The notes below the pieces were generated by a model. That model saw only the letters and a program-made list of their open reading frames with translations. It searched no databases and was not told the DNA's origin. 64,000 nucleotides of DNA, taken from positions 124,001 through 188,000 of the forward strand of contig NZ_JARXVM010000001.1 in NCBI RefSeq assembly GCF_029892285.1. Reading direction: 5' to 3'. The DNA comes from Rhizobium sp. SG_E_25_P2 (GTDB lineage: Bacteria > Pseudomonadota > Alphaproteobacteria > Rhizobiales > Rhizobiaceae). The position numbers and the translations under genes are program-made. Shown one piece after another: positions 46,150 to 56,938 of the stretch (positions are counted from its first letter, which is position 1; every line of letters starts with the position of its first letter).

Positions 46150-46755
46150 ATGGCAAAACGAGTCACCGGCCCCGAAATCGAAAAACTGATCCAGTTGCTG
46201 GCGAAAGTGCCCGGCCTCGGCCCGCGCTCGGCGCGCCGGGCGGCGCTGCATCTCGTCAAGAAGAAGGACCAGTTGCTGGGGCCTTTGGCCGGCGCCATGG
46301 CGGAGGCGCATCAGAAAGTGCGAATCTGTTCCTGCTGCGGCAATGTCGACACGATCGATCCCTGCACCGTCTGCACCGACGACCGGCGCGACCATACCGT
46401 GATCATCGTCGTCGAGGACGTCTCCGATCTCTGGGCGCTCGAACGCGCCGGCGCCATGAACGCCGCCTATCATGTGCTCGGCGGCACGCTGTCGCCGCTT
46501 GATGGCGTCGGCCCGGATGACCTCAACATCCGCGGACTGATCGAGCGCGTCATGGGCGGAACGGTGAAAGAAGTCATCATCGCCGTCAATGCGACCGTGG
46601 AAGGCCAGACCACCGCGCATTACATCACCAGCCAATTGGCTGGACTCGAGGTGAAGATCACCCGACTTGCACATGGAGTTCCGGTCGGCGGCGAACTCGA
46701 TTATCTCGATGAAGGCACTCTGACGGCGGCGCTCCGCTCGCGCACGGCAATCTGA
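46150..46755 (+). CDS. recR: recombination protein RecR
   Basis: A RecFOR-pathway DNA clamp of 201 residues. The helix-hairpin-helix region is [20 protein letters not shown], the zinc finger is [16 protein letters not shown], and the Toprim domain includes [14 protein letters not shown] and [17 protein letters not shown]. Usually the third gene of dnaX-ybaB-recR, but here separated from ybaB by two reverse-strand genes. Confidence 0.96.
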   Translation: MAKRVTGPEIEKLIQLLAKVPGLGPRSARRAALHLVKKKDQLLGPLAGAMAEAHQKVRICSCCGNVDTIDPCTVCTDDRRDHTVIIVVEDVSDLWALERAGAMNAAYHVLGGTLSPLDGVGPDDLNIRGLIERVMGGTVKEVIIAVNATVEGQTTAHYITSQLAGLEVKITRLAHGVPVGGELDYLDEGTLTAALRSRTAI

Positions 46756-46766
46756 GGAGAATTGCG

Positions 46767-48041
46767 ATGAAAATGTTCGCCCGTTTTCGGAACGCTTCGG
46801 TGTATGCGCGGGGGATGGTTCTGTGCCTCTCTTTGGTGTTTGTCGCCACCGGCTCCCCTGCTGCCGCAGCCTCACAAGCCAGCGTTGAGAAGCAGTTCAA
46901 AACCTGGATCGAAAAGGAAATCTGGCCGGAAGCCTCAGCCCAGGGCGTCTCCCGGCAATCTTTTGAACGCGCCATTTCCGGAGTCCGCATCAACTGGAAA
47001 CTGCCAGACCTCGTGCCGCCGGGAACCCGGCCGCCCAAGAAGAAGGCGCAGACCCAGGCGGAGTTTTCGAGCCCTGGCCCCTATTTCAACGAAAAACGGC
47101 TGGCGGGACTCGCTGCGACCGGTCGGGCCTATGCCGGGTCCCATAAGCGGCTTCTGGCCCGAATCGATCAGGAATTCGGCGTTCCCGGTGAAATCGTGCT
47201 GGCGATCTGGGGCCGGGAAACGGGTTACGGCAGAGCCAAGATCACCGCCTCGGAAATGGATGTGCTGGCCACCATGGCCTTCATGTCGGAGCGCAAACCG
47301 CTCTTTCGCAAGGAGCTGATCGCCGCGCTGCAGATGGTCGAACAGGGCGCCGATCCCGCCGTGATGAAGGGCTCCTGGGCGGGCGCGATGGGGCAGCCGC
47401 AATTCATGCCGTCGTCCTATCTGAAATACGCAGTGGATTTTGACGGCGACGGCCGCAAGGACATCTGGAATTCCGTGCCCGATTTGCTCGGCTCAATCGC
47501 CAATTATCTTCGCCTCAAAGGATGGGAGGCTCATCGGGGATGGGGATATGAAGCCTCCATTCCGGCCAAGGTCTCCTGCGCCCAGGAAGGGCCTGATCTC
47601 GCCAGGCCGATTGCCGATTGGGCTGGAAACGGCATCACGCGGATCACCGGAAAGGACTTCCCGCGTGATGAGCTGAAGCGCGCTGGCATGATGCTGGTTC
47701 CCGCAGGGCGCCATGGTCCTGAATTCATCGTCACGCCGAATTTCTATGTCATCAAGGAGTATAACAATTCCGACCTCTATGCGCTGTTCATCGGCAATCT
47801 GGCCGACCGCATCGCCTATGGTTCCGGCGCTTTTCGCGGCGAATGGGGCTCGGTTGGACATATGCTGCGGTCGGATGTGCTCGCCATGCAGAAGCGGCTG
47901 GAAGCGAAGGGTTATGATGTCGGCAAGGTGGACGGCCTGCCCGGCTACAAGACCCGGCGCTCCATCGGCATGTGGCAGCAAAAGGCGGGGCTGACGCCGA
48001 CCTGCTATCCGGACGAAGCGCTGCTCGGGAAGATCCGCTGA
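46767..48041 (+). CDS. lytic murein transglycosylase (MltB-like) with peptidoglycan-binding domain
   Basis: An exported protein of 424 residues. It has a signal peptide (MVLCLSLVFVATGSPAAAAS), a GH103-type catalytic domain with VLAIWGRETGYGRAK (catalytic Glu), GSWAGAMGQPQFMPSSYLKY and DFDGDGRKDIWNSVPDLLGS. A C-terminal peptidoglycan-binding domain 1 follows (about 360-415, VLAMQKRLEAKGYDVGKVDG). No lipobox Cys, so soluble rather than a lipoprotein. It cuts glycan strands in the periplasm. It starts 11 bases after recR. Confidence 0.92.
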   Translation: MKMFARFRNASVYARGMVLCLSLVFVATGSPAAAASQASVEKQFKTWIEKEIWPEASAQGVSRQSFERAISGVRINWKLPDLVPPGTRPPKKKAQTQAEFSSPGPYFNEKRLAGLAATGRAYAGSHKRLLARIDQEFGVPGEIVLAIWGRETGYGRAKITASEMDVLATMAFMSERKPLFRKELIAALQMVEQGADPAVMKGSWAGAMGQPQFMPSSYLKYAVDFDGDGRKDIWNSVPDLLGSIANYLRLKGWEAHRGWGYEASIPAKVSCAQEGPDLARPIADWAGNGITRITGKDFPRDELKRAGMMLVPAGRHGPEFIVTPNFYVIKEYNNSDLYALFIGNLADRIAYGSGAFRGEWGSVGHMLRSDVLAMQKRLEAKGYDVGKVDGLPGYKTRRSIGMWQQKAGLTPTCYPDEALLGKIR

Positions 48042-48126
48042 ACAGCGGAAACACCGCAAGTCAGCCGCCTCTTGCAATCGTCCGGGCAAAAGAGTAAACA
48101 ATCCTCAAATCTTGATCACGTCGATG

Positions 48127-48159
48127 AAGAGTGGGCCCCGCAAGGACCCGCTCTTTTTT
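48127..48159 (+). terminator. terminator/attenuator before rimP
   Basis: AAGAGTGGG (48127-48135) pairs with CCCGCTCTT (48147-48155, one wobble), with a T-run to 48159. It lies 86 bases after the transglycosylase stop and 35 before the rimP ATG, so it may end the upstream unit or attenuate the rimP-nusA operon. Confidence 0.65.
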
Positions 48160-48193
48160 GTTAGCTCCGGTCGGCCGGAGGAAACGAGAGCTT

Positions 48194-48796
48194 ATGAGCG
48201 ATACGGTTATCGAACCGAGACTGGTAGTCGAAACAGGGGTTGACGCGCGCGTCGCGCAGATCATCGAACCCGTCATCTTGGAGCTGGGCTACCAGCTCGT
48301 GCGGGTGAAGATGACCAACCAGAACGGACTGACGATGCAGATCATGGCCGAGCGGCCGGACGGCACCATGACCGTCAATGACTGCGAAGTCATCTCTATG
48401 GCGATTTCGCCGGTGCTGGATGTCGAAGATCCGATCGACAAACAGTACAATCTCGAAATCTCGTCTCCCGGCATCGACCGGCCAATGGTCCGCAAGGGTG
48501 ACTTCGTGAGATGGCAGGGCCATATCATCAAGTGCGAGACATCAGTGATGGTGGAAGGCCGCAAGCGCTTCAAGGGCAAGATCCTTGAGGTCACCGACGC
48601 GGGCTTCGTCCTCGAACGCGAACAGATGGCTGAAGGCGAAGAACCGCAGGTGGCCATTCCTTTCGCCTCGCTGGCCGAGGGCAGGCTCATTCTCACCGAC
48701 GAATTGATCCGTGACGCGCTGAAGGCCGACAAGGCCGCCCGCGCCGCAGCCAATCAGAACGACGCAGATGATGAAGACATGGAGGACGAGGGCTGA
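48194..48796 (+). CDS. rimP: ribosome maturation factor RimP
   Basis: Needed for 30S subunit assembly. The 200 residues include [38 protein letters not shown] and [20 protein letters not shown], the family block. The acidic C-terminal tail (DDEDMEDEG) is common in alphaproteobacteria. The ATG at 48194 has GGAGG upstream. It heads the rimP-nusA-ylxR-infB operon. Confidence 0.95.
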   Translation: MSDTVIEPRLVVETGVDARVAQIIEPVILELGYQLVRVKMTNQNGLTMQIMAERPDGTMTVNDCEVISMAISPVLDVEDPIDKQYNLEISSPGIDRPMVRKGDFVRWQGHIIKCETSVMVEGRKRFKGKILEVTDAGFVLEREQMAEGEEPQVAIPFASLAEGRLILTDELIRDALKADKAARAAANQNDADDEDMEDEG

Positions 48797-48845
48797 TCGC
48801 CTTCGCCTCGATAGAAACTGACCATCAGAACGGAGACTTAAGACG

Positions 48846-50489
48846 ATGGTAGTGAGTGCAAACAGGCTGGAACTCCTTCAGATCGCCGACGCCGTGGCGC
48901 GTGAAAAGTCGATCGACCGCGAGATCGTGCTGGCCGCCATGGCGGATGCGATTCAGAAGGCCGCGCGCTCGCGCTACGGCACGGAGTCCAACATCAAGGC
49001 CGACATCAACCCCAAGACGGGCGAGATGAAACTGCAGCGTCTCCTGGAAGTGGTCGAACATGCGGAGGATTACTCCCGCGAGATCCCGCTTCTGCTCGCC
49101 CGCGACCGTAACCCGGACGCCCAGATCGGCGACTTCATCGCCGACCCGCTGCCGCCGATGGATTTCGGCCGCATTGCCGCCCAGTCCGCCAAGCAGGTCA
49201 TCGTGCAAAAGGTGCGCGAAGCCGAGCGCGACAAGCAGTTCGACGAATATAAGGACCGCATCGGCGAGATCATCAACGGCACCGTCAAGCGCGTCGAATA
49301 TGGCAATGTGATCGTCGATCTCGGCAAGGGCGAAGGCATCATCCGCCGCGACGAAATGATCCCGCGCGAAGCCATGCGCCCGGGCGACCGCGTCCGCGCC
49401 TTCGTCTACGACGTGCGCCGCGAACAGCGCGGCCCGCAGATCTTCCTGTCGCGCACCCATCCGCAGTTCATGGTCAAGCTCTTCACCATGGAAGTGCCTG
49501 AGATCTACGACGGCATCATCGAGATCCGTTCGGTCGCCCGCGATCCGGGCTCGCGCGCCAAGATCGCCGTCATCTCCAACGACTCCTCGATCGATCCGGT
49601 CGGCGCCTGCGTCGGTATGCGCGGTTCGCGCGTCCAGGCCGTCGTCGGGGAGCTTCAGGGCGAAAAGATCGACATCATTCCCTGGTCCAACGATCCCGCC
49701 ACCTTCATCGTCAATGCGCTGCAGCCGGCGGAAGTCGCCAAAGTGGTGCTCGATGAAGACGCCGAGCGCATCGAAGTCGTGGTGCCGGACGAGCAGCTGT
49801 CGCTGGCCATCGGCCGTCGCGGCCAGAACGTCCGCCTCGCTTCGCAGCTCACCGGCTGGGACATCGACATCATGACGGAAGCGGAAGAATCCGAGCGTCG
49901 TCAGAAGGAATTCAACGAGCGCACCAAGCTGTTCATGGACGCCCTCGATGTCGACGAAATGGTCGGTCAGGTGCTGGCGTCGGAAGGCTTCGCCCAGGTC
50001 GAGGAACTGGCTTTCGTCGAATCCTCCGAAATTTCGTCGATCGACGGCTTCGACGACGAAACCGCCGAAGAAATCCAGAGCCGCGCCCGCGACTATCTTG
50101 ACCGTCTCGAAGCCGAGATGGACGCCAAGCGTCGTGAACTCGGCGTCGAAGACGAACTCTACAAGATCGATGGCCTGAACGCGAGCATGCTGGTGGCGCT
50201 CGGCCAGGACGGCATCAAGACCATCGAGGACTTCGCCGGCTGCGCCGCCGACGATCTCGTGGGCTGGACGGAGAAGAAGAACGGCGAGACCAAGCGCTAT
50301 GAAGGCCTGTTCTCGAAGCTTGATATTTCTCGCACCGACGCCGAAGCGATGATCGTCCAGGCGCGTCTTGCCGCAGGCTGGATCACCGAAGAAGATCTCG
50401 CCCGCGAGCAGGAAGCGCTAGCCGCCGAAAGCGGTGACGAAGCTGAAGACGAAGCCGAAGCCGAAGCCGAAGAACAGCTCGAAGGCTGA
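48846..50489 (+). CDS. nusA: transcription termination/antitermination factor NusA
   Basis: Binds RNA polymerase and nascent RNA. The 547 residues run: N-terminal polymerase-binding domain ([20 protein letters not shown]), S1 domain ([20 protein letters not shown]), two KH domains ([40 protein letters not shown]), and C-terminal acidic helix-hairpin-helix repeats ([40 protein letters not shown]). An [11 protein letters not shown] tail ends the protein. Confidence 0.97.
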   Translation: MVVSANRLELLQIADAVAREKSIDREIVLAAMADAIQKAARSRYGTESNIKADINPKTGEMKLQRLLEVVEHAEDYSREIPLLLARDRNPDAQIGDFIADPLPPMDFGRIAAQSAKQVIVQKVREAERDKQFDEYKDRIGEIINGTVKRVEYGNVIVDLGKGEGIIRRDEMIPREAMRPGDRVRAFVYDVRREQRGPQIFLSRTHPQFMVKLFTMEVPEIYDGIIEIRSVARDPGSRAKIAVISNDSSIDPVGACVGMRGSRVQAVVGELQGEKIDIIPWSNDPATFIVNALQPAEVAKVVLDEDAERIEVVVPDEQLSLAIGRRGQNVRLASQLTGWDIDIMTEAEESERRQKEFNERTKLFMDALDVDEMVGQVLASEGFAQVEELAFVESSEISSIDGFDDETAEEIQSRARDYLDRLEAEMDAKRRELGVEDELYKIDGLNASMLVALGQDGIKTIEDFAGCAADDLVGWTEKKNGETKRYEGLFSKLDISRTDAEAMIVQARLAAGWITEEDLAREQEALAAESGDEAEDEAEAEAEEQLEG

Positions 50490-50509
50490 AGCCGAAGGAA
50501 CGACAGCCC

Positions 50510-51157
50510 ATGATGGCCGACAGCGCCGAACAGGACGATGGTTTCGTGAGCGAGCGCATGTGCATCGTGACACGCGAAACCTTGCCGGCCGAAGAGATGA
50601 TCCGGTTCGTCGTCGCCCCCGATGGGGCGGTGACGCCGGACCTCAAAAGGGCGCTTCCAGGGCGCGGCTGCTCCATCAAAGCCGAGCGCGCCCTAATCGA
50701 GAAAGCCGCGCGCAAAGGAATGTTTGCGCGCGCCTTCAAAAAAGAAGTCAAAGCGGGGCCTGAGCTGGCGGATCTTGTCGATCGGCTGCTCGTGACCCAT
50801 ATGACCGGCATGATGAATATTGCGCGAAAAGCTGGACAATTTCTGTCTGGCGCGACGCGAGTAGACAGCGCGATCCGCTCCGGCGACGCGCTGGGCGTGT
50901 TCCACGCCACCGACGCGGCCCCCGACGGCGTGCGTAAAATGGCCCAGGCGCGCAAGGCTTGGTCATTGACAATGGAAGAGCAAGAACCGCCCGTCTTCCA
51001 GCTGCTTTCTTACGAAGAAATGCAGGAACTCTTGGGCGATAATGCATTTATCCACGCCGTGGCGCTTGCAGGGCAGGCCGGTGAGGGTGTAGTGAAGCGC
51101 GCGAAACTGCTCGATACCTATCGTGGCGGCAGTCGGCCTATTGCTTCAAAAGAATGA
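50510..51157 (+). CDS. YlxR-L7Ae fusion RNA-binding protein
   Basis: A 215-residue protein joining a YlxR (DUF448) domain (about 10-85: ERMCIVTRETLPAEEMIRFV, LPGRGCSIKAERALIEKA) to an L7Ae/L30e-like domain (about 95-200: MMNIARKAGQFLSGATRVDS, AIRSGDALGVFHATDAAPDG). This domain pair is typical of alphaproteobacteria between nusA and infB. It probably binds RNA or acts in transcription/translation coupling. Confidence 0.9.
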   Translation: MMADSAEQDDGFVSERMCIVTRETLPAEEMIRFVVAPDGAVTPDLKRALPGRGCSIKAERALIEKAARKGMFARAFKKEVKAGPELADLVDRLLVTHMTGMMNIARKAGQFLSGATRVDSAIRSGDALGVFHATDAAPDGVRKMAQARKAWSLTMEEQEPPVFQLLSYEEMQELLGDNAFIHAVALAGQAGEGVVKRAKLLDTYRGGSRPIASKE

Positions 51158-51228
51158 TGCCGCGATATCAGTAAAAGGCGAAGGGCGCCCGTGAACGCAC
51201 GGTTATGCTCTGGAAAAACGGGACCGGA

Positions 51229-54039
51229 ATGACGGACAACAACGACGACAAGACCCTCCATGTAACGGGCAAGAAGACTTTGACGCTGAAACCGTCGGGC
51301 CTGAGCCAGGGAACGGTGCGCCAGGATATGGGGCGTGGCCGCACGAAGGCTGTTGTCGTGGAAACGCGCAAGCGCCGTCCCACGCGTCCTGAAGACGAAA
51401 AGCCTGTGGCGCCCGTCGTAGCCGCAGCAGCAGCAGCGCCCCCCGCTCCGCGCCCGCCGCAACCACAGCCGCAGCCGCAGGCTTCACAGCCGGCTCCGCG
51501 CGTGCAGTCCGAGCCGCAGCGCCGTCCCGATCAAGGCCAGCAGCGCCGTCCTGACCAGCACAATAATCAGCAGCGTCGTTCCGACAACCAGCAGCGCCGC
51601 CCCGATCAGGGCCGTCCGCAGCAGCGCACCGGCGCTGTTTTGAACGATCTCTCGCCGGGCGAAATCGAAGCCCGTCGCCGTGCGCTCGCTGAGGCCGCCA
51701 TCCGTGACGCGGAAGAAGCGCGCCAGCGCGCTGAAGACGCCGTGCGCCGCGAGAAGGCGCTTGCCGAAGAGGCCGCTCGCAATGCGATCGAAGAAGCGGA
51801 ACGCGCCAAGGTAGAGGCTGTCCGCGCGGCGGAAGAGGCACTTGCGCCCGCCGTGGAAGTCGTCGCTCCGGCTCAGCCTGCGCCAGTCGTCGCCCGCGCC
51901 GCTCAGCCTTCGGCCGAACCTGTGCGCCGCGCTGACGCAGCTCCGCAGGCGCGCCGTCCCGACAATCGCGCCCCGGCCGCTCCGCAGCCTGCAGCTCCCG
52001 CCAAGGCGCCGGTCGGCCCCGCCCGCGGTCCCGCAGGTCGCGGTCGTCCGCAGGACGAAGAAGAAGAACGCCGCGGCAGCCCTGCACGCGGAAAGGTCGC
52101 CTCGCGCGTCGAAGCCCCCAAGCCAACCCGTAAGGTCGAAGACAATCGTCGCGCCCCTGCCAAGGTCGTGGTCACCGGTGAGGACGAAGACAGCTCGCAG
52201 CGCGGCCGGTCACTGTCGGCCATGCGCCGGCGGCAGGAAAAGTTCCGTCGCAGCCAGATGCAGGAAACCCGTGAAAAGGTCATGCGCGAAGTCGTGCTGC
52301 CTGAAACGATTTCCATTCAGGAACTGTCGCAGCGCATGTCCGAACGGTCTGTCGACGTCATCAAGTTCCTGATGAAGGAAGGCCAGATGATGAAGCCCGG
52401 CGACATCATCGAGGCTGACCTCGCTGAACTGATCGCCGTGGAATTCGGCCACACTGTCAAGCGCGTGTCGGAATCTGACGTCGAAACCGGCATCTTCAAC
52501 CGTGAAGACGATCAGGAAGAACTGCTGCCTCGCGCTCCGGTGGTGACCATCATGGGTCACGTCGACCACGGCAAGACTTCGCTGCTCGACGCCATCCGCA
52601 ACGCCAATGTCGTTTCGGGCGAAGCCGGCGGCATCACCCAGCATATCGGCGCCTACCAGGTCGAGAAGAATGGTCACAAGATCACCTTCATCGACACGCC
52701 CGGCCACGCCGCCTTTACGGCGATGCGCGCCCGCGGCGCCCAGGTCACCGATATCGCGGTTCTCGTGGTGGCGGCCGACGACAGCGTCATGCCGCAGACC
52801 ATTGAATCCATCAATCACGCCAAGGCGGCTGGCGTGCCGATCGTCGTGGCGATCAACAAGATCGACAAACACTCTGCAAACGCCCAGAAAGTGCGCACCG
52901 AACTGCTTCAGCATGAAGTGTTCGTGGAAAGCATGGGCGGTGAAGTGCTGGACGTCGAAGTGTCGGCAAAGACCGGCATCAACCTCGACAAGCTTCTCGA
53001 AGCCATCCTGCTGCAGGCCGAAATCCTCGACCTCAAGGCCAATCCGAACCGGACCGCTGAAGGCTCCGTGGTCGAAGCCAAGCTCGATCGCGGTCGCGGC
53101 TCCGTCGCCACCGTCCTCGTTCAGAAGGGCACGCTGCGGCCCGGCCAGATCATCGTCGCCGGCGACCAGTGGGGCCGCGTGCGCGCTCTGGTCAACGATC
53201 GCGGCGAGCATATCAAGGACGCCGGTCCGGCCACGCCGGTCGAAATCCTCGGCCTCCAGGGCACGCCGCAAGCCGGCGACAAGTTCGCTGTGGTCGAGAA
53301 TGAAAGCCGTGCGCGCGAAATCGCTGAATATCGTCAGCGTCTGACGCGTGAAAAGGCTGTGGCGCGCAGCGCTGGCCAGCGCGGTTCGCTCGAGCAGATG
53401 ATGACGCAGCTGACGGCTGCCGGCGTCAAGGAATTCCCGCTCGTGATCAAGGGCGACGTGCAGGGCTCGATCGAAGCCATTGCCGGCGCGCTCGACAAGA
53501 TCTCGACCGACGAAGTCCGGGCCCGCATCGTGCATTCTGGCGCAGGCGCAATCACGGAATCGGACGTCTCGCTGGCGGAAGCATCGAACGCAGCCATCAT
53601 CGGCTTCAACGTTCGCGCCAATCCGCAGGCGCGCGATGCGGCCGAACGAGCCGGTATCGAGATCCGCTACTACAACATCATCTATGACCTGACCGACGAC
53701 GTGAAGGCGGCCATGTCCGGCCTGCTGTCGCCGGAGCGGCGCGAAACCTTCATTGGTTACGCTTCCATCAAGGAAGTGTTCAACATCACCAAGGTTGGCA
53801 AAGTCGCCGGTTGCCAGGTCACCGAAGGCAAGGTCGAACGCGGCGTGGGCGTGCGTCTTCTGCGCGACAACGTGGTTATTCACGAAGGCAAGCTCAAGAC
53901 CCTCAAGCGCTTCAAGGACGAAGTCTCCGAAGTACAGGTCGGCCAGGAATGCGGCATGGCCTTCGAAAACTACGAAGACATCCGCGCCGGCGACGTCATC
54001 GAGTGCTTCCGCGTGGAGCACATCACCCGCACGCTGTAA
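51229..54039 (+). CDS. infB: translation initiation factor IF-2
   Basis: A GTPase that places initiator tRNA on the 30S subunit. About 936 residues. It starts [20 protein letters not shown] (the alphaproteobacterial IF-2 start), has a long low-complexity N-terminal region with RRPDQ repeats near residues 90-130 and an Ala/Glu/Arg coiled region ([15 protein letters not shown]), then G1 [13 protein letters not shown]3 DTPGHAAF, G4 NKID, and C-terminal domains ending [13 protein letters not shown] chose the ATG at 51229 over the frame start at 51205. Confidence 0.97.
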   Translation: MTDNNDDKTLHVTGKKTLTLKPSGLSQGTVRQDMGRGRTKAVVVETRKRRPTRPEDEKPVAPVVAAAAAAPPAPRPPQPQPQPQASQPAPRVQSEPQRRPDQGQQRRPDQHNNQQRRSDNQQRRPDQGRPQQRTGAVLNDLSPGEIEARRRALAEAAIRDAEEARQRAEDAVRREKALAEEAARNAIEEAERAKVEAVRAAEEALAPAVEVVAPAQPAPVVARAAQPSAEPVRRADAAPQARRPDNRAPAAPQPAAPAKAPVGPARGPAGRGRPQDEEEERRGSPARGKVASRVEAPKPTRKVEDNRRAPAKVVVTGEDEDSSQRGRSLSAMRRRQEKFRRSQMQETREKVMREVVLPETISIQELSQRMSERSVDVIKFLMKEGQMMKPGDIIEADLAELIAVEFGHTVKRVSESDVETGIFNREDDQEELLPRAPVVTIMGHVDHGKTSLLDAIRNANVVSGEAGGITQHIGAYQVEKNGHKITFIDTPGHAAFTAMRARGAQVTDIAVLVVAADDSVMPQTIESINHAKAAGVPIVVAINKIDKHSANAQKVRTELLQHEVFVESMGGEVLDVEVSAKTGINLDKLLEAILLQAEILDLKANPNRTAEGSVVEAKLDRGRGSVATVLVQKGTLRPGQIIVAGDQWGRVRALVNDRGEHIKDAGPATPVEILGLQGTPQAGDKFAVVENESRAREIAEYRQRLTREKAVARSAGQRGSLEQMMTQLTAAGVKEFPLVIKGDVQGSIEAIAGALDKISTDEVRARIVHSGAGAITESDVSLAEASNAAIIGFNVRANPQARDAAERAGIEIRYYNIIYDLTDDVKAAMSGLLSPERRETFIGYASIKEVFNITKVGKVAGCQVTEGKVERGVGVRLLRDNVVIHEGKLKTLKRFKDEVSEVQVGQECGMAFENYEDIRAGDVIECFRVEHITRTL

Positions 54040-54062
54040 TCGGCGTCGCGAAAAAACATCCA

Positions 54063-54085
54063 ATGGCGGCTTCGGCCGCCATTTT
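54063..54085 (+). terminator. terminator after infB
   Basis: ATGGCGGC, loop TTCG, GCCGCCAT give a perfect 8-bp stem followed by TTTCGTTT. It lies 24 bases after the infB stop, so rbfA and later genes may need their own promoter or readthrough. Confidence 0.75.
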
Positions 54086-54348
54086 CGTTTCATGCCGCGC
54101 TTTATATGGCCGCCTTGGTTGACGAGGCGCGATCAAGGCATTTTGAGGCGATACACGGCGGTCTCCCCCTTCACATTCAAATCCTCCAACGCCTGAACCG
54201 TTTCGCACTGCAAGATCTTGCAATCCCGGCGCAAGCTTCGCGCCACGCAGGTCGCCTATTGTCGTTCTTGCGGCGTCTGGCGCCTGGAACATGATGATCC
54301 ACCCCTATCAAAGCCTGACGCCGCCAATTCATCAGGGGAAATCATCAA
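54086..54348. other. intergenic region between infB and the YcxB-like gene
   Basis: About 260 bases with short frames on both strands (for example 54106-54294) that show no family features, no convincing ribosome site and no codon pattern like the neighbours. I support no gene here. It probably holds the promoter of the membrane protein gene. Confidence 0.35.
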
Positions 54349-54984
54349 ATGCGTTACCATGCTTGGCAACGGGTCTTATCCGTTTCCTTCGAACGCCAGC
54401 CGGAAGAGCATGCCGACGTCATCCTGTCATCGGGCAATCGGTTGACATCGACGCGCGCGCCGCGACTCAATCTCTTCACAGTCGGAGCCGCAACCGCGTT
54501 TGGCCTGATAATCGGCGCGGCGCTGGAAGCCTATAGACGCTTCGTGCTGCCCGGCCTGCTTGGCCTGGAATCCGTACCGCCTCTGTCGGTCATCCTGCTG
54601 CAACTCCTGCCGTTTCTCCTGCTGATCTCCGCCCTCATCCTCGGGCGCGCCTATTACCTCGAAAGCTTGAAGAAACTGTCCCTGGCGTCCGAGATCGCCC
54701 CGGGCGCATTCGTCGACATCGACGTCTATGAGACCGGTGTCGAAACCTCTTCGGATGAAACCACGATCTGGATGCCCTGGACATCTGTCCGCGAAATCAA
54801 TGTCGGCAAGCGGCGGATCGAACTCGTGGGCGACGGCTTCACCACCTATTTCCCCGAGCGGGCCTTCACTGACAAAGCCGCCTATAGCGATGCGTTGCTG
54901 ACCTTCTCCAAGCTGCACCGCGTCGCCCGCAAGGCGCCGGAGGAACGCGTGGAGCCGGCGTTCGACCTCGCCCCAGCGGAATAA
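54349..54984 (+). CDS. YcxB-like membrane protein
   Basis: A 211-residue protein with two hydrophobic segments (VGAATAFGLIIGAALEAY at about 45-62, LLQLLPFLLLISALIL at about 83-98), then a cytosolic domain DIDVYETGVETSSDETTIWM, WTSVREINVGKRRIELVGDG and YFPERAF resembling the YcxB-like domain. Function unknown. It interrupts the usual infB-rbfA adjacency. Confidence 0.72.
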   Translation: MRYHAWQRVLSVSFERQPEEHADVILSSGNRLTSTRAPRLNLFTVGAATAFGLIIGAALEAYRRFVLPGLLGLESVPPLSVILLQLLPFLLLISALILGRAYYLESLKKLSLASEIAPGAFVDIDVYETGVETSSDETTIWMPWTSVREINVGKRRIELVGDGFTTYFPERAFTDKAAYSDALLTFSKLHRVARKAPEERVEPAFDLAPAE

Positions 54985-55110
54985 TCTCAGCGGGAAAGCG
55001 TTGCTCCAGAGCGCAAACCGGCTGCTGGCCTTGACGTTTGGCGATAAAAGGTTCATTGGACCCAGCTTGTAAGAAGTGGCGACCAAGGTCGCCCGCCAGC
55101 CGGAAACACC

Positions 55111-55521
55111 ATGACCAAACCCACCAACTCGGCTCCCTCGCAGAGAATGCTGCGAGTGGGCGAACAAGTCCGTTCCGCTCTGACGCAGATCATCCAGCGT
55201 GGAGATGTCCTTGACCCCGTGATCGACGGCGCTGTCGTCTCGATCACAGAGGTCCGCATGTCGACCGACCTCAAGATCGCGACCGCCTATGTTGCGCCTC
55301 TGGGCGCCGCCAGCCATGAGGCCGTCGTCGCAGCGCTCAATCGCAATGCCCGTTTCATTCGCGGCAGACTGTCGCCGGCCTTGCGCCAGATGAAGTACAT
55401 GCCCGAAGTTCGCTTCCGCGACGACACAAGCTTCGAGAACTTCCGTAAGATCGACGAACTGCTGAAGTCGCCAGAGGTCGCGCGCGACCTCGCCCGGGAC
55501 GACGCGCAGGCAGACGAGTAA
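55111..55521 (+). CDS. rbfA: ribosome-binding factor A
   Basis: A 30S maturation factor with a KH-like fold, 136 residues: [60 protein letters not shown] and the C-terminal [10 protein letters not shown]. It ends 7 bases before truB. Confidence 0.95.
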   Translation: MTKPTNSAPSQRMLRVGEQVRSALTQIIQRGDVLDPVIDGAVVSITEVRMSTDLKIATAYVAPLGAASHEAVVAALNRNARFIRGRLSPALRQMKYMPEVRFRDDTSFENFRKIDELLKSPEVARDLARDDAQADE

Positions 55522-55528
55522 ACCTTTC

Positions 55529-56458
55529 ATGTCCAAGCCCAGAAAGCCCAAGGGCCGGCCGATTTCCGGCTGGCTTATCCTCGACAAGCCGATGGATTTC
55601 GGCTCGACCGAAGCCGTCTCCAAGATCAAATGGCTGTTCAAGGCCCAGAAGGCGGGCCACGCCGGTACGCTTGACCCCCTGGCGTCCGGCATGCTGCCGA
55701 TTGCGCTCGGCGACGCGACCAAGACAGTTCCCTACGTCATGGATGGTCGGAAGATCTATGAGTTCACCGTGTCCTGGGGTGAAGAGCGCACGACTGACGA
55801 TCTGGAAGGCGAAGCGTCGAAAACCTCCGACCATCGTCCGTCAGAAGAAGACATCCGCGAACGGTTGCCGCACTATACCGGTGTCATTGAGCAGATTCCG
55901 CCGCAATTCTCGGCGATTAAAATCGCTGGCGAACGCGCCTATGACCTGGCGCGCGACGGTGAAACGGTCGACATTCCCGCCCGCGAGGTGGAAATTCATC
56001 GCCTGACGCTGCTGAAGGCGGAAACGGACCGCGCCTTTTTCGAGGTGGAATGTGGAAAAGGCACCTATGTGCGTTCGCTGGCCCGCGATCTCGGCCGCGA
56101 TCTTGGTTGCTATGGCCATATATCGGAATTGCGCCGCTCCTATGTCGCCCCATTCGACGAAGACAAAATGACGCCGCTGTCGGTGCTGGTCGCGCTTGAG
56201 GCGATTGAGGATCAGGACGAACGGCTCGCAGCGCTCGACGCATACCTCATCGACACGGCCGAAGCGCTCGCGGCGCTGCCGCATCTTCCCGTCAACGAGG
56301 ATCAGGCCCGCCGCATCAAGTCCGGCAATCCGATCATTCTGCGCGGCCGCGATGCGCCGCTGCCAACCCCCGAAGCCTATGCCACGATCCGGGGAGAACT
56401 GCTGGCGATCGGCGCTATCGAAGAGGGCGAGTTCCGTCCGAAACGGGTGTTCGGTTGA
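55529..56458 (+). CDS. truB: tRNA pseudouridine(55) synthase
   Basis: Makes pseudouridine 55 in the T-loop of tRNAs. The 309 residues include [20 protein letters not shown], the catalytic Asp in [59 protein letters not shown] and [20 protein letters not shown]. Confidence 0.96.
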   Translation: MSKPRKPKGRPISGWLILDKPMDFGSTEAVSKIKWLFKAQKAGHAGTLDPLASGMLPIALGDATKTVPYVMDGRKIYEFTVSWGEERTTDDLEGEASKTSDHRPSEEDIRERLPHYTGVIEQIPPQFSAIKIAGERAYDLARDGETVDIPAREVEIHRLTLLKAETDRAFFEVECGKGTYVRSLARDLGRDLGCYGHISELRRSYVAPFDEDKMTPLSVLVALEAIEDQDERLAALDAYLIDTAEALAALPHLPVNEDQARRIKSGNPIILRGRDAPLPTPEAYATIRGELLAIGAIEEGEFRPKRVFG

Positions 56459-56474
56459 CGCTTGACCATGTTCC

Positions 56475-56504
56475 GAAGGGCCGCGCGAGCGGCTCTTCCC
56501 TTTT
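56475..56504 (+). terminator. terminator/attenuator between truB and rpsO
   Basis: GAAGGGCCGC, loop GCGA (GNRA), GCGGCTCTTC give a 10-bp stem with one G-T wobble, followed by CCTTTT. It lies 17 bases after truB. Confidence 0.75.
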
Positions 56505-56625
56505 GTGACGTTTTCGTTTATAGCCGCGCCAGCAAAGGGTTCGCCCAGCGCGTGAACTGGCCAATGCTGGACGACATCCCGGCTTTGGGCGTCTATCAAA
56601 TCCAACTTCAAGAAAGGATTTCACG

Positions 56626-56895
56626 ATGTCGATCACTGCAGAGCGCAAAGCCGCCCTCATCAAGGAATACGCCACCAAGGAAGGCGACACCGGTTCTCCG
56701 GAAGTCCAGGTCGCGATCCTGACCGAGCGGATCACCAACCTGACCGAACACTTCAAGGGCCATAAGAAGGACAACCACTCCCGTCGTGGCCTTCTGACCC
56801 TGGTTTCCAGCCGCCGTTCGCTTCTTGATTATCTCAAGAAGAAGGATGCGGCCCGTTATCAGAAGCTGATTTCGGCTCTCGGCATTCGCCGCTAA
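56626..56895 (+). CDS. rpsO: 30S ribosomal protein S15
   Basis: Binds 16S rRNA early in 30S assembly. The 89 residues include [40 protein letters not shown] and [20 protein letters not shown], with the conserved HKKDxHSRRGL block. AAGGAT ribosome site upstream. Probably expressed from its own promoter in the 120-base gap after the truB terminator. Confidence 0.98.
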   Translation: MSITAERKAALIKEYATKEGDTGSPEVQVAILTERITNLTEHFKGHKKDNHSRRGLLTLVSSRRSLLDYLKKKDAARYQKLISALGIRR

Positions 56896-56902
56896 AAAAA
56901 AC

Positions 56903-56938
56903 CGGCGGGAGGCTCTGGCCTTCCGCCGTCTTCTTTTT
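56903..56938 (+). terminator. terminator after rpsO
   Basis: CGGCGGGAGGC, loop TCTG, GCCTTCCGCCG give an 11-bp stem with one wobble, followed by TCTTCTTTTT. It starts 7 bases after the rpsO stop, between rpsO and pnp. Confidence 0.82.

Noticed and set aside
51500-51630. Repeated CAGCGCCG-type units resembling an array
   Set aside because: They encode RRPDQ repeats within IF-2; unit lengths vary and there are no spacers.
52210-54093. A 627-codon minus-strand frame opposite infB
   Set aside because: Antisense shadow of IF-2; no ribosome site or domain.
54106-54294. Short frames on both strands in the infB-YcxB gap
   Set aside because: No family match, no good ribosome site, and overlapping frames on opposite strands; not enough to call a gene.
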